From Anaerolineales bacterium (GTDB lineage Bacteria > Chloroflexota > Anaerolineae > Anaerolineales > Villigracilaceae): a stretch of 64,000 nt of DNA. Position numbers and translations under genes: made by a program. The notes under the pieces are model-generated. The model did not search any database. It worked only from the letters and a program-made list of their open reading frames with translations, and was not told the DNA's origin. Positions 50,341 to 59,522 of the stretch are shown here, in pieces. The stretch covers positions 1-64,000 of the forward strand of contig JAGNWT010000010.1 of assembly GCA_017985935.1 (NCBI GenBank). Reading direction: 5' to 3'. Each line of letters starts with the position of its first letter. Positions within the stretch are counted from its first letter, which is position 1.

Positions 50341-52356
50341 ATGTGCGGTATCTTTGGCTTTATAAGTGGACCGAAGTCTAATTTCGAAATCAGCAAGTTC
50401 GACAAACTCTTAAACAATCTATTCGTGCTGTCCGAGTCTCGCGGCAAGGATGCGTCGGGCGTTATGCTCTTCAATGATTCAAATATCACGATCATGAAGC
50501 GCCCACTGCGAGCAAGGCTATTGCTGCGGGACAGGGAATATGCAAAAACCATAAGCCATTTCAAAAACCGAAGCAGAAGTGCGGGAGAGACGATCGGCTT
50601 CATGGGGCATGCCCGAATGGTCACCAATGGCAGTGAAGAAACACATGACAACAATCAACCAGTGATCGCGCATGAAATGTGCATCCTCCACAACGGCATC
50701 ATCGTCAATGACCAGAAACTATGGACGGAGTTCCCTGCTTTGGAACGCCGATTTGAAGTTGACACCGAAGTCGCCCTGAGTCTGATCGATCATTACCGAA
50801 GTGAAAATGAATCCATTATCGATTCCTTCCGCGAGTCATTCCACCATTTGGAAGGAGCAAATACTTTCGCGTTCATCCCCGCAGACATGGACCTGATCAT
50901 CCTTGCCACCTCGAACGGGTCCCTATATTTCGCGACAAGCATTACCGGGCATGAATTGATCTTCTCTTCGGAGCGCGCCATTCTCGAAAAAGCGCTGTCC
51001 CACACGTCGGTCCAGAAAATATTCTCCAATTCGAATATCGTTCATGTACCTGCGGGAGAAGGAAACCTTTTTCAGTATAAAAACCTATCTCCAGTTAAAT
51101 TTCAGCTAGACAAGCCAGCACCAGAAAAGACCCCATCTTTTGAAAAGCGGGCAACAGCCAGAACTCTCCTTGACATCCGACCGCAACGGGAAGCAAAAAC
51201 CATTCCCACGCCCCGCTTCAATCAGGATGCGATCAAGGATAACGACCAATTCATAAAAAGAGTGAACGATTCCATAAAGAACCTGAGACGATGTACTAAA
51301 TGCGTGCTGCCAGAGACCTTTCCATTTATTGAATTTGACGAAAATGGAGTTTGCAGTATTTGCCGTCAATACGAAACCCTTCAATTCAAGGGAAGAGATG
51401 CACTGGATGCCGTTGTAAAGCCGTTCAGGAAAACTCACAACCAGCCGGATTGTCTGGTTCCCATCAGCGGCGGGCGGGATAGTTGCTATGGATTGCACTA
51501 CATTAAGAACGAATTGAATTTAAATCCGGTTGCCTACACATATGACTGGGGCATGGTAACAGACCTTGCGCGCAGAAACATCTCCCGAATGTGCGGGGCG
51601 CTTGGCGTGGAGCATATCCTGATCTCCGCAGATATAAAGACAAAACGCAAGTACATCCGTCAAAATGTTCTGGCATGGTTAAAACATCCGGTACTGGGCA
51701 CGGTTCCGCTTTTTATGGCAGGAGATAAGCAATTCTTCTATTACGCCCAAATGCTAAAAAAACAAATGAATATTGACCTGCTGCTTTTCAGCTTCAACCG
51801 TTTGGAGCAAACTGATTTTAAAGTAGGTTTTGCAAATATTAACAGAACACAAAAAATGGCACACGCAATTGCAAACACCACCAAGATGCAGTTAATGGGA
51901 TACTACGGACTTGAATACCTAAGAAACCCTGCGTACATAAATTCATCCCTACTAGACACAGTATTCAGTTTCTTCTCTTATTACATGGTTCCTAAAACCT
52001 TTGAAACACTTTACGATTACATTCTATGGAATGAATCTGAAGTAAACGATCTATTAATCAATAATTACAAATGGGAAACCGCCAATGACACCAAATCTAC
52101 CTGGCGTATTGGAGATGGCACTGCATCTTTCTATAACTATATTTACTATGTCATGGCGGGGTTTTCCGAAAATGACACGTTTAAGAGCAACCAGATCCGC
52201 GAAGGAATGACAACTAGAGATAAAGCAATGATTGTCATAGAACAGGAAAACCAGCCCCGCTACGACTCGTTCCAATGGTATTGCGATACGATCGGCATTG
52301 ATATGCAATCAACGCTCAAGGTCATCAACAACACGCCCAAACTATATCCATTCTAA
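50341..52356 (+). CDS. fusion of class II glutaminase with N-acetyl-sugar amidotransferase (WbpG/PseA-like)
   Basis: A 671-residue two-domain enzyme. It starts MCGIFGFISG, the N-terminal cysteine nucleophile of class II glutamine amidotransferases, followed by ESRGKDASGV and LHNGIIV (residues 1-235). The C-terminal part (300-671) has the zinc knuckle CTKCVLPETFPFIEFDENG...CSIC and the PP-loop PISGGRDSCYGLHY, typical of WbpG/PseA sugar amidotransferases that make acetamidino groups. The usual enzymes get ammonia from separate HisH/HisF-like partners, whereas here a glutaminase is fused. The role is modification of a surface sugar. Confidence 0.88.
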   Translation: MCGIFGFISGPKSNFEISKFDKLLNNLFVLSESRGKDASGVMLFNDSNITIMKRPLRARLLLRDREYAKTISHFKNRSRSAGETIGFMGHARMVTNGSEETHDNNQPVIAHEMCILHNGIIVNDQKLWTEFPALERRFEVDTEVALSLIDHYRSENESIIDSFRESFHHLEGANTFAFIPADMDLIILATSNGSLYFATSITGHELIFSSERAILEKALSHTSVQKIFSNSNIVHVPAGEGNLFQYKNLSPVKFQLDKPAPEKTPSFEKRATARTLLDIRPQREAKTIPTPRFNQDAIKDNDQFIKRVNDSIKNLRRCTKCVLPETFPFIEFDENGVCSICRQYETLQFKGRDALDAVVKPFRKTHNQPDCLVPISGGRDSCYGLHYIKNELNLNPVAYTYDWGMVTDLARRNISRMCGALGVEHILISADIKTKRKYIRQNVLAWLKHPVLGTVPLFMAGDKQFFYYAQMLKKQMNIDLLLFSFNRLEQTDFKVGFANINRTQKMAHAIANTTKMQLMGYYGLEYLRNPAYINSSLLDTVFSFFSYYMVPKTFETLYDYILWNESEVNDLLINNYKWETANDTKSTWRIGDGTASFYNYIYYVMAGFSENDTFKSNQIREGMTTRDKAMIVIEQENQPRYDSFQWYCDTIGIDMQSTLKVINNTPKLYPF

Positions 52357-52375
52357 TACTCCATAAAAGGCGAAA

Positions 52376-53323
52376 ATGAATCTGATCATTTATATGCCAG
52401 CGCTCAATGAAGCTGATAATATCCAGCAGGTGATCGCCAGACTGCCCCGCAAATTGAAAGGGATTGGAACCATCCAATATCTCGTGATCGACGATGGTAG
52501 CACCGATGCCACAGCAGAGATCGCGCTTGCAAACGGTGCACAGGTTGTCCGTCACGGTAGGAATCGCGGCGTAGGAGCGGCTTTTCACTCCGCCGTTCAG
52601 TTCGCGCTCGAAAATCATGCTGATATCCTGATCGGCATGGATGCAGATGGGCAATTCAATCCGGCGGACATTCCTGCCATGATCGAACCGATCCTCAAAA
52701 AACGGGCGGATATGGTTATGGGGAATCGTTTTGCATCGGGCATGCCGGAACACATGCCCCGTGCCAAATATTGGGGCAACCAAAAAGTGGCGCAATTGAT
52801 CCATTATGTCAGCAGGCAAAAATTTCAGGATGTCTCATGTGGGTTTCGCGCCTACAGCCGCGAGGCGCTGTTTCGAATGAATATCTTCGCCGAGTTCACC
52901 TATACTCATGAAACGATTCTGTCGCTGGTATTTCAAGGCTTGCAGGTTGAAGAGCGTTCCATTTGGATAAAATATTTCCCCGAAAGAAAATCGCGAGTGG
53001 CGGCTTCGATTTCAAATTATGCAGTCCAAACCAGTCGAATTATCCTGCGCGTCATGCTGGATTACCAACCATTACGAATATTCGGGACGCTCGGTAGTAT
53101 CTGTTTAGTTATTGGAAGTGGTTTTATCATCTTTCTCATGGGGTATTTTGCACTAACAGGCAGTTTTACTCCGTACAAAAATACAGGTTTCATCGGTTTA
53201 GGATTCATTGTTTTTGGCATGCTGGTTCTACTGATCGCTCTGATCGCAGACATGCTTAACCGGGTACGCTTAAATCAAGACAAGTTGCTTTACGAATTAA
53301 AAAAATCTAAATACAAAGAATAA
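52376..53323 (+). CDS. family 2 glycosyltransferase, polyprenyl-phosphate type
   Basis: A 315-residue enzyme. LIIYMPALNEADNIQQVI, VIDDGSTDAT, MDADGQFNPADIP (metal site) and VSCGFRAYSREAL are the DPM1-like core. Two C-terminal helices (GSICLVIGSGFIIFLMGYF, LGFIVFGMLVLLIALIADM) anchor it. It adds a sugar to a polyprenyl phosphate. It starts 20 nt after the amidotransferase gene with AAAGG upstream, and the next gene follows after 3 nt, so the block from here to 55.1 kb is one operon. Confidence 0.9.
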   Translation: MNLIIYMPALNEADNIQQVIARLPRKLKGIGTIQYLVIDDGSTDATAEIALANGAQVVRHGRNRGVGAAFHSAVQFALENHADILIGMDADGQFNPADIPAMIEPILKKRADMVMGNRFASGMPEHMPRAKYWGNQKVAQLIHYVSRQKFQDVSCGFRAYSREALFRMNIFAEFTYTHETILSLVFQGLQVEERSIWIKYFPERKSRVAASISNYAVQTSRIILRVMLDYQPLRIFGTLGSICLVIGSGFIIFLMGYFALTGSFTPYKNTGFIGLGFIVFGMLVLLIALIADMLNRVRLNQDKLLYELKKSKYKE

Positions 53324-53326
53324 AAT

Positions 53327-54394
53327 ATGAAGTCTGTTTGCTATGTTCTTGCTTACCGAAGTCCGAATTATATTAGAACGCGAACGCTTGTCAGCGCTCT
53401 AAAAAAAAACCGCGCAATAAATCTCTATTTGGCTATAAATACTTCCAAGGGAATCAAAAGGTATTTTGAGACCTTGTGGAAGCTGATCAACATACGTTTC
53501 AAAAATAATCCTGATTACTATATTCTGGGTTTTCGAGGTTACGAATTATTCTGGGCTGTTCGCATCGTCACGCTGGGAAAAACTTTAATTTTTGACCACA
53601 TGATGTCTCCATATGATAGCCTGATTAATGAGCGCAAGACCGTAAATAAACGTAGTTTTATGGAAAAGTTAATTTTCTTCTACGAAAAAAACATACTTGC
53701 AAGCGCAGACATCATTCTGACAGACACAGAAATTCACAAGAATTTTTTTCAGGAATTATTTACTATCAACGAGAAAAAAATTGTTGCAATCCCTGTGGGT
53801 GCAGACGAAGTCTTATTTCATGAATTCCAAAGAACGCCTGAATTGGGTACATCTTCCAAGTTTGAAGTTTTATTTTACGGTACATTCCTGCCCTTACACG
53901 GAATTGACATCATTCTTTCAGCAGCATTAAAAATCGCCCACCTCCCCATTCATTTCACATTAATTGGAGGCGATCAGGATAACCAATATGTGAAATTGAT
54001 CAAACAATATCCCGCTAAAAACATCAGTCATATCAATTGGGTGGAATTCGAGAAGATACCAGAATTGATTTCTTCAGCGGACATTGGTCTCGGCGGTCCA
54101 TTTGGGAATACCGGGCAAGCACACAGGGTCATCACAGGAAAAACCATGCAATTTCTTGCGATGAGAAAACTCGTTATCATCGGTAAAATCCCGTCAGAAT
54201 ACGGATTCAAAGACAAGCTCAACTGTCTTATAGTCTCTCAGGGTAATGCGGACGAACTCGCGGATGCCATAAGTTGGGCGTTCGCTCACAAAGGAATCAT
54301 TGGACAAATTGGAACCCATGGTTTTTATCTGTATCAAGAACGATTTTCTATTCAACAAATATCAAAAAAACTTGAAGGAATTTTCAATCAATGA
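53327..54394 (+). CDS. GT-B glycosyltransferase, family 1/4-like
   Basis: A 355-residue protein. The C-terminal nucleotide-sugar domain shows EVLFYGTFLPLHGIDIILSA, the middle a DIGLGGPFGNTGQAHRVITG segment, and then MQFLAMRKLVIIGKIPSEYG, equivalent to the EX7E site with changes. The N-terminal acceptor domain is weakly conserved. It is more A+T-rich than the flanking genes. Its last base triplet overlaps the start of the methyltransferase gene (ATGA), so translation is coupled. The sugar is unknown. Confidence 0.8.
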   Translation: MKSVCYVLAYRSPNYIRTRTLVSALKKNRAINLYLAINTSKGIKRYFETLWKLINIRFKNNPDYYILGFRGYELFWAVRIVTLGKTLIFDHMMSPYDSLINERKTVNKRSFMEKLIFFYEKNILASADIILTDTEIHKNFFQELFTINEKKIVAIPVGADEVLFHEFQRTPELGTSSKFEVLFYGTFLPLHGIDIILSAALKIAHLPIHFTLIGGDQDNQYVKLIKQYPAKNISHINWVEFEKIPELISSADIGLGGPFGNTGQAHRVITGKTMQFLAMRKLVIIGKIPSEYGFKDKLNCLIVSQGNADELADAISWAFAHKGIIGQIGTHGFYLYQERFSIQQISKKLEGIFNQ

Positions 54395-55146
54395 AATACG
54401 CCCCTCCACGATTTCTCTTTCGAAGGTACGAAGTGATGAAAAATATAGAAAGGGGAGGTCACTTCCTGGAAATTGGGCCAGGGAATCTGCTTCTTGCCCT
54501 CGAAATACTAACAAAGTTTGACAAAGGTACGCTGATCGACTTTAATACAACGAATGTAGAGCAAATCTACAATTCGTTGAATGACGGGCAAAAACAAAAA
54601 TTAAAATTAATTATTGCTGACTTTTTTGAGCAAGATCACCTTAATGAAAGGTTTGACTGTGTTGTATTTTGCGAAGTATTGGAACATATTCAAGATGACG
54701 CAGCCTTCCTGAAGAAAGTCAACAAGACTTTGGTAGAAGGTGGACAACTCATTTTATCCGTGCCGTCACGGAAAATATATTGGTCAATTCATGACGAGAT
54801 CGTGGGGCATTGCAGGCGATATGAGAAAAATGACCTGCAAGAGAAACTTATCAATGCCGGATACACCCAGATCAAGATCATCTCGTATGGGTTCCCATTC
54901 GTTAATATTGCGAGAATTGCAAGAATCGCACTTGCAAAAATCCAATATAACGAAAAATCTAGATGGGACCAAAAAACAAAAACCCAACAAAGCAGCTTCA
55001 ACGTCAAGCCAAATCCCTTGTTGGATTGGGTTGCGATTATTATCAATAAATATACCTTCTATCCTTTGAGCTTGCTTGCAGCCGCGTTCAACGACTTTGA
55101 CCTATCTGACGGCTACGTTGTGTCTGCCTTCAAGTCCAGATCGTAA
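54391..55146 (+). CDS. class I SAM-dependent methyltransferase
   Basis: A 251-residue methyltransferase. Motif I is FLEIGPGNLLLALEIL, the acidic residue after strand 2 is in TLIDFNT, and motif IV/post-I is DCVVFCEVLEHIQDD. A late hydrophobic segment (INKYTFYPLSLLAAAF) may associate with the membrane. It sits in the glycosyltransferase block and probably caps or modifies a sugar or lipid intermediate. The 4-base overlap with the preceding gene supports joint function. Confidence 0.85.
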   Translation: MKYAPPRFLFRRYEVMKNIERGGHFLEIGPGNLLLALEILTKFDKGTLIDFNTTNVEQIYNSLNDGQKQKLKLIIADFFEQDHLNERFDCVVFCEVLEHIQDDAAFLKKVNKTLVEGGQLILSVPSRKIYWSIHDEIVGHCRRYEKNDLQEKLINAGYTQIKIISYGFPFVNIARIARIALAKIQYNEKSRWDQKTKTQQSSFNVKPNPLLDWVAIIINKYTFYPLSLLAAAFNDFDLSDGYVVSAFKSRS

Positions 55147-55205
55147 TAATATCCACACCATCGGTCAAAGTATCAACCTTACTTCAAATCAACATAGGAA
55201 ATTCA

Positions 55206-56192
55206 ATGAAAAAGATATCGATCGTCATTCCTGTTTATAACGAGGAGTTTTTTATCTCCGGAACTCTGGAAAGTGTACTTAAAATTGAGTATCCGAGGGA
55301 AGATTTTGAAGTGCTTGTTGTGACTGATGGCTGTACTGACGGCACTGTCTCCGCTGTAAAGAAATTTCCATTTGTTCGTATTCTTGAACTCAAGCAAAAT
55401 GTCGGCAGATATGCCGCCCGCAAAGCCGGAGCGGAAGCGGCAATTCACCCTAACATCCTATTTATCGATTCCAGAACCCGCGCTGACCCCCAAATACTAT
55501 CCGTGATCAACCAAGTCAATGCTCTTGTGATTCAGGGAGTCAACTTTAGCGTAGAGAACCCCGGCTTATTCGAAATTTTTTACAAATCAGTACGCAGGAA
55601 GGTATTCTCACAATATTACTCAAAAAGCAGCGAGATCATTGAACTGACCAAGGATAACTTTGATTTCCATCCCAAGGGAACCAATGTCTTTTTCATTCAA
55701 AAGGACGTTTTGTTTCAAGCTTACAAGGATCTGGACGGCATTGACATGAGCGGAGACTCTTCAGATGACACAAAGTTGATCAATAAGATCGTTCAACAGA
55801 CCCCCGCAATCATTCACCCTGACGTAAAAGTTCTTTACTATTATAGAAGCACTTTCCTGGCAAATGCGCGACATTTGTATGGATTTAATGCAACCTCATT
55901 TGTTGATTATTATTTTCACCCTTCACAAAGATATTTTTGGATCGTCATCGTCATCCCACTGATGGTACTCTTAGTCCTTTTAGCTGGTTTAATTTTCATA
56001 CCAATCCAACTATGGATCAAGATTACAACTCTGGTAGTTCTTGATATCTTTATTTCACTCTATCTTGCGCAGTCTCTGAAAGAATTCACCATCATCCTTT
56101 TCATGATGCCGCTTAGCGTATTAATCTTCTATTTGGGTATCATTCGAGGGATTTTCATCAAGTTCAAAAAAGAGATGCGAAGCAAACAATGA
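55206..56192 (+). CDS. family 2 glycosyltransferase with C-terminal membrane helices
   Basis: A 328-residue GT-A enzyme. ISIVIPVYNEEFFISGTLES, VVTDGCTDGT and FIDSRTRADPQ (metal-site region; the usual DXD is changed to DSR) are visible, and three hydrophobic segments follow after residue 240 (VIVIPLMVLLVLLAGLIFI). It may build a surface polysaccharide. The gene is A+T-rich and ends 5 nt from the end of the convergent flippase-like gene. Confidence 0.85.
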   Translation: MKKISIVIPVYNEEFFISGTLESVLKIEYPREDFEVLVVTDGCTDGTVSAVKKFPFVRILELKQNVGRYAARKAGAEAAIHPNILFIDSRTRADPQILSVINQVNALVIQGVNFSVENPGLFEIFYKSVRRKVFSQYYSKSSEIIELTKDNFDFHPKGTNVFFIQKDVLFQAYKDLDGIDMSGDSSDDTKLINKIVQQTPAIIHPDVKVLYYYRSTFLANARHLYGFNATSFVDYYFHPSQRYFWIVIVIPLMVLLVLLAGLIFIPIQLWIKITTLVVLDIFISLYLAQSLKEFTIILFMMPLSVLIFYLGIIRGIFIKFKKEMRSKQ

Positions 56193-56197
56193 TACGC

Positions 56198-57157
56198 TCA
56201 ACCTTTGAGTGCAGATAACCGCCTTAACAGAATCAAATAACATATCCCGCCAATAACAAAAGTTGTGCATAGCGAAATTGCCCTTAGCACCAGCGAGCCA
56301 AGAACCAGAATCCCATCTGGAATGCGAACCAATTCCGACGAGAAAACGTAAACTCCCTCTTTAATACCGATCCCATCCGGAGTGAAGTTGAGAAACGCAA
56401 GGATTATCCCCAAAGTAGCTAGGAATACCATCGAGATCATATTCGTCTGCACACCAAGCGCCTGATAGCTAAAATAAGCCTGCAATGTAGACAAAGTCAG
56501 CAACGCTACCGAAAAAAAAGCATAGATCAGTATCAACTTCGGGTCTTTTTTTAGAACATGCCAACCATCAAATATACTACCTACAAATCGAACTAATCTA
56601 TTCTGACTTTCAGGAATTTTAGGCGAAAAAGCGATTGTACCAAGGCAAAAAAGGAAAATCCCCATAAAAGCAAGAAAAATCGTCAAACCGAACACCTGTC
56701 TGGTTACGAATATCATTACAAGACAAAACATCCCAATAAAAGAAGTAATCAAGAAGCTAATAACATACAAGCCAGCGATTGTAGAAATAAACTGTGGGTA
56801 TGAAAGCTGATAAATCTTTTTGAGATAAACAGCGCGAAAAGCTGCCCCTCCGCCAATAGTAGGCAAAATCTTGTTAAGAAAATTGTTTGCATAACCTAGC
56901 ATATAGCAATCCCAAAAACTTACCCGGGAATCAAACCTGCCAATCATTGATTGATCTAATCCACCTGAAATTACAAATGTCATAATATCTAGCAAAACAA
57001 TCCATAATAAAGGCTGCCAGCCAATATTTTTCAGCGAAGTAAGTAAATCTTTATTTTTAATTAGGTAGGTAATTAAAAGAAAAAGCACTATCACCCCAAG
57101 GATGTAGCTCAAATATTTATTACGTTGATTTCGGGAAGTAGAAGCGGGGACTTCCAT
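56198..57157 (-). CDS. lysylphosphatidylglycerol-synthase-type (UPF0104) membrane protein
   Basis: A 319-residue protein with about eight helices, matching the LPG_synthase_TM family: GYANNFLNKILPTIGGGAAFRAVYL, a YVISFLITSFIGMF helix and the family motif FTPDGIGIKEGVYVFS. Members translocate or modify lipids and lipid-linked glycans. The start at 57157 overlaps the stop of the methyltransferase gene by 1 nt (TAATG), which supports coupling. The frame extends upstream to 57265 without family similarity. A+T-rich. Confidence 0.85.
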   Translation of the reverse strand: MEVPASTSRNQRNKYLSYILGVIVLFLLITYLIKNKDLLTSLKNIGWQPLLWIVLLDIMTFVISGGLDQSMIGRFDSRVSFWDCYMLGYANNFLNKILPTIGGGAAFRAVYLKKIYQLSYPQFISTIAGLYVISFLITSFIGMFCLVMIFVTRQVFGLTIFLAFMGIFLFCLGTIAFSPKIPESQNRLVRFVGSIFDGWHVLKKDPKLILIYAFFSVALLTLSTLQAYFSYQALGVQTNMISMVFLATLGIILAFLNFTPDGIGIKEGVYVFSSELVRIPDGILVLGSLVLRAISLCTTFVIGGICYLILLRRLSALKG

Positions 57158-57813
57158 TACAATTTTCTGCCTAACACAAATAATGTGTAATACCCTGGAA
57201 CTAAAATGCGAAGCCAATCTGGAAGAAACCACAGGAATGGAATAATATTGAATGATCGATAGCAATTATATAAAACGACAGTCTCGACCTTAAGAGTTTT
57301 TGGAAATTTCGAAAGAAACGAATCGATATCCGTATATTCCCTAAGATGAGTTGGATCTAGAGCCCATCCACCCGGAGAGCGGTAAAAATACCAAGCCCAC
57401 CATTTTTTATACACAGTATCTATTTGAAACCCGCAACCCGGCACAAGGATTCTATCTATCTCTTTCAGCATTTGTTCATCATCCGCAACATGTTCTATAA
57501 CCTGCGAAGTCACAACATAGTTCATAGAAGCATCTTCAATAGGCAAATTCCCAGCATCACCAACCCGAAACTCTGCTTTGTTTATTTTTTTTGAAATCGC
57601 TTTCTCAATGCGGGTTTTCGAAAGATCAACCCCGAAAAAATAATATTTATCAGGAAATAAAGACTCCAGCCATTGAATTGTGCTTCCTTCAGCAGAACCA
57701 ATGTCCAATATTTTTGAGTTTTCTAATAAACCCGCAATTTGATGGATTGTTTCAGACAATAAAACACCTGGCTTGCTTTTCGGATGATACTTTGCATATT
57801 TCTCAATGTTCAT
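57157..57813 (-). CDS. SAM-dependent methyltransferase
   Basis: A 218-residue class I methyltransferase with motif I ILDIGSAEGSTIQWLE, acidic residue in FFGVDLSK, and motif IV MNYVVTSQVIEHVADDE. The C-terminal end (FLPDWLRILVPGYYTLFVLG) is hydrophobic and may contact the membrane. The ATG at 57813 gives the normal N-terminus; the frame opens at a TTG five codons earlier. It is coupled to the UPF0104 membrane protein. A sugar, polyprenyl or ubiquinone-like acceptor is possible. Confidence 0.85.
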   Translation of the reverse strand: MNIEKYAKYHPKSKPGVLLSETIHQIAGLLENSKILDIGSAEGSTIQWLESLFPDKYYFFGVDLSKTRIEKAISKKINKAEFRVGDAGNLPIEDASMNYVVTSQVIEHVADDEQMLKEIDRILVPGCGFQIDTVYKKWWAWYFYRSPGGWALDPTHLREYTDIDSFLSKFPKTLKVETVVLYNCYRSFNIIPFLWFLPDWLRILVPGYYTLFVLGRKL

Positions 57814-57911
57814 TTTCGTCACTCTCAAAAAAGGTTTGAAATCTACCTGTCAAGAGTATACTTTAGGGATAATTGACAAACAAGTCTAATAAATTAGAAA
57901 TTGGAGCTCAC

Positions 57912-58541
57912 ATGCCAATAGGTCCCTTGGTTCGCCAGATGCTAGGCCCACTGGAAAAACCCATATCCAATATTTACAGGGGAATTTTTATAGACCTCGA
58001 AACTTTGGTTCAGCAAATACACAAATGGACGCCATCCGCTTCCAGCATTTTTGAATTTGGGTGTGGAGAAGGAGCAGTAGTCGAGATATTAACCCAAACA
58101 TTTCCCTTGTCACACATTACAGGAATCGACATTAGCCCCAGAATCGGGCGAATGTATCAGGGAGATACACAAAGGGTCGTATTCAAACAACAAGACATCA
58201 AGGATTTTGCAGCCGAAAACCCAGCATCATTCGACTTAATAATCATCAACGATGTGATGCACCACATTCCTTGGGACATGCACGAACCGATCCTTGAGTA
58301 TGTAAAAAGCGCCCTAAAGTCGGGCGGACATCTAATCCTTAAGGATTGGAACAGAAATTATTCACCGATCTACTTCATATGCTACTTTATGGACAGGTTT
58401 ATTACTGGGGATCGCGTGCGCTACAAAACCACACTGGAATTACAAGACCTCTTACGATCCATATTTGGCGTGGAAAGCATTAAGTCAGAGGCAACGATCC
58501 GCCCATGGTCAAACAATATTGCCTTCCTGATCCAAAAGTAG
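57912..58541 (+). CDS. SAM-dependent methyltransferase
   Basis: A 209-residue methyltransferase: motif I IFEFGCGEGAVVEIL, acidic residue in ITGIDISPR, and motif IV IIINDVMHHIPWD, then LKSGGHLILKDW. GGAG precedes the ATG at 57912; the frame is open to a TTG at 57873, which lacks a good site. It is divergent from the previous methyltransferase, with a 98-nt A+T-rich promoter region between them. The acceptor is unknown. Confidence 0.85.
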   Translation: MPIGPLVRQMLGPLEKPISNIYRGIFIDLETLVQQIHKWTPSASSIFEFGCGEGAVVEILTQTFPLSHITGIDISPRIGRMYQGDTQRVVFKQQDIKDFAAENPASFDLIIINDVMHHIPWDMHEPILEYVKSALKSGGHLILKDWNRNYSPIYFICYFMDRFITGDRVRYKTTLELQDLLRSIFGVESIKSEATIRPWSNNIAFLIQK

Positions 58542-58553
58542 CCATCTGGCACT

Positions 58554-59522
58554 ATGCAAAATCCCTGGTTGACCGTCATTATTCCCACCTACAACGGCGA
58601 GAAGTATCTCACAGCCACCCTCGATTCCATTCTGGCGCAGTCGGAATCGGATATCGAATACATTGTAGTAGACGACGGCTCGACCGACGCCACCCTCGAA
58701 ATTATAAAAGCCTATCAGCAAAAGATCCCGCTCACGCTCCTGCAGAGACAGAGACAGGGCAACTGGGTCGCCAACACAAATCACGCCTTGTCGCTTGCCG
58801 CAGGGGAATATGTTTGTTTTTTACATCAAGATGACCGCTGGCATCCCGGTCGATTAAAGACCATAAAAAAACTGGTCGAGCAAAATCCGCAGATTGGACT
58901 CTTCCTGCACGACTCGGATTTCATCAACGATAAGGGAGAGCGCCTCGGCAAATGGAGCTGTCCCCTGCCGCCCCACCCAACCATCGTCACGCCGCAAATG
59001 CTGATCGAGCGATTACTGATCCAAAACTTTATTTCCATCCCTGCCCCCATCTTCAAGCGGAAAACAGCTCTGAACGTCGGCGGACTGGATGAGACTCTGT
59101 GGTACACGGCAGATTGGGACTTGTGGCTCAAAATTGCAAAAGAAGGCACCACGCTCTACCTTCCCGAAACGCTTTCAGATTTCAGAGTTCACCTCCACTC
59201 ACAAACCATTGCCCGAAGCTCCTACCTGCACGAATTCAAAAAACAACTGGAAGACGTCCTGCAAAAACATTTTTCAGTTTGGAATGCGCCCCAAAAAACG
59301 AAAGAGCGGGTGTATAAAGCCGCCATATTTTCGATCGAAGTTAACACAGCCCTGGCAGGTACCATTCATCATCAACCAATTAATTTTTTCAAACTGCTTG
59401 CGAGTTTTCTACGATTGGGTCCGCTCCAGTGGCAGTGTTATCTTGTAAATTCGCGAATCTGGGAAAGGTCCACAGCCAGGATCAAAGCTCAATTGGCAGG
59501 GCAAAAGGAGAACTCCGTATGA
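58554..59522 (+). CDS. family 2 glycosyltransferase
   Basis: A 322-residue GT-A enzyme. LTVIIPTYNGEKYLTATLDS, VDDGSTDAT, FLHQDDRWHP (metal site) and ETLWYTADWDLWLKI (WD catalytic region) are all clear. It lacks long membrane helices, so it is cytoplasmic and peripheral. It is coupled to the next gene by a 4-base overlap (ATGA). It probably elongates a surface glycan. Confidence 0.92.
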   Translation: MQNPWLTVIIPTYNGEKYLTATLDSILAQSESDIEYIVVDDGSTDATLEIIKAYQQKIPLTLLQRQRQGNWVANTNHALSLAAGEYVCFLHQDDRWHPGRLKTIKKLVEQNPQIGLFLHDSDFINDKGERLGKWSCPLPPHPTIVTPQMLIERLLIQNFISIPAPIFKRKTALNVGGLDETLWYTADWDLWLKIAKEGTTLYLPETLSDFRVHLHSQTIARSSYLHEFKKQLEDVLQKHFSVWNAPQKTKERVYKAAIFSIEVNTALAGTIHHQPINFFKLLASFLRLGPLQWQCYLVNSRIWERSTARIKAQLAGQKENSV

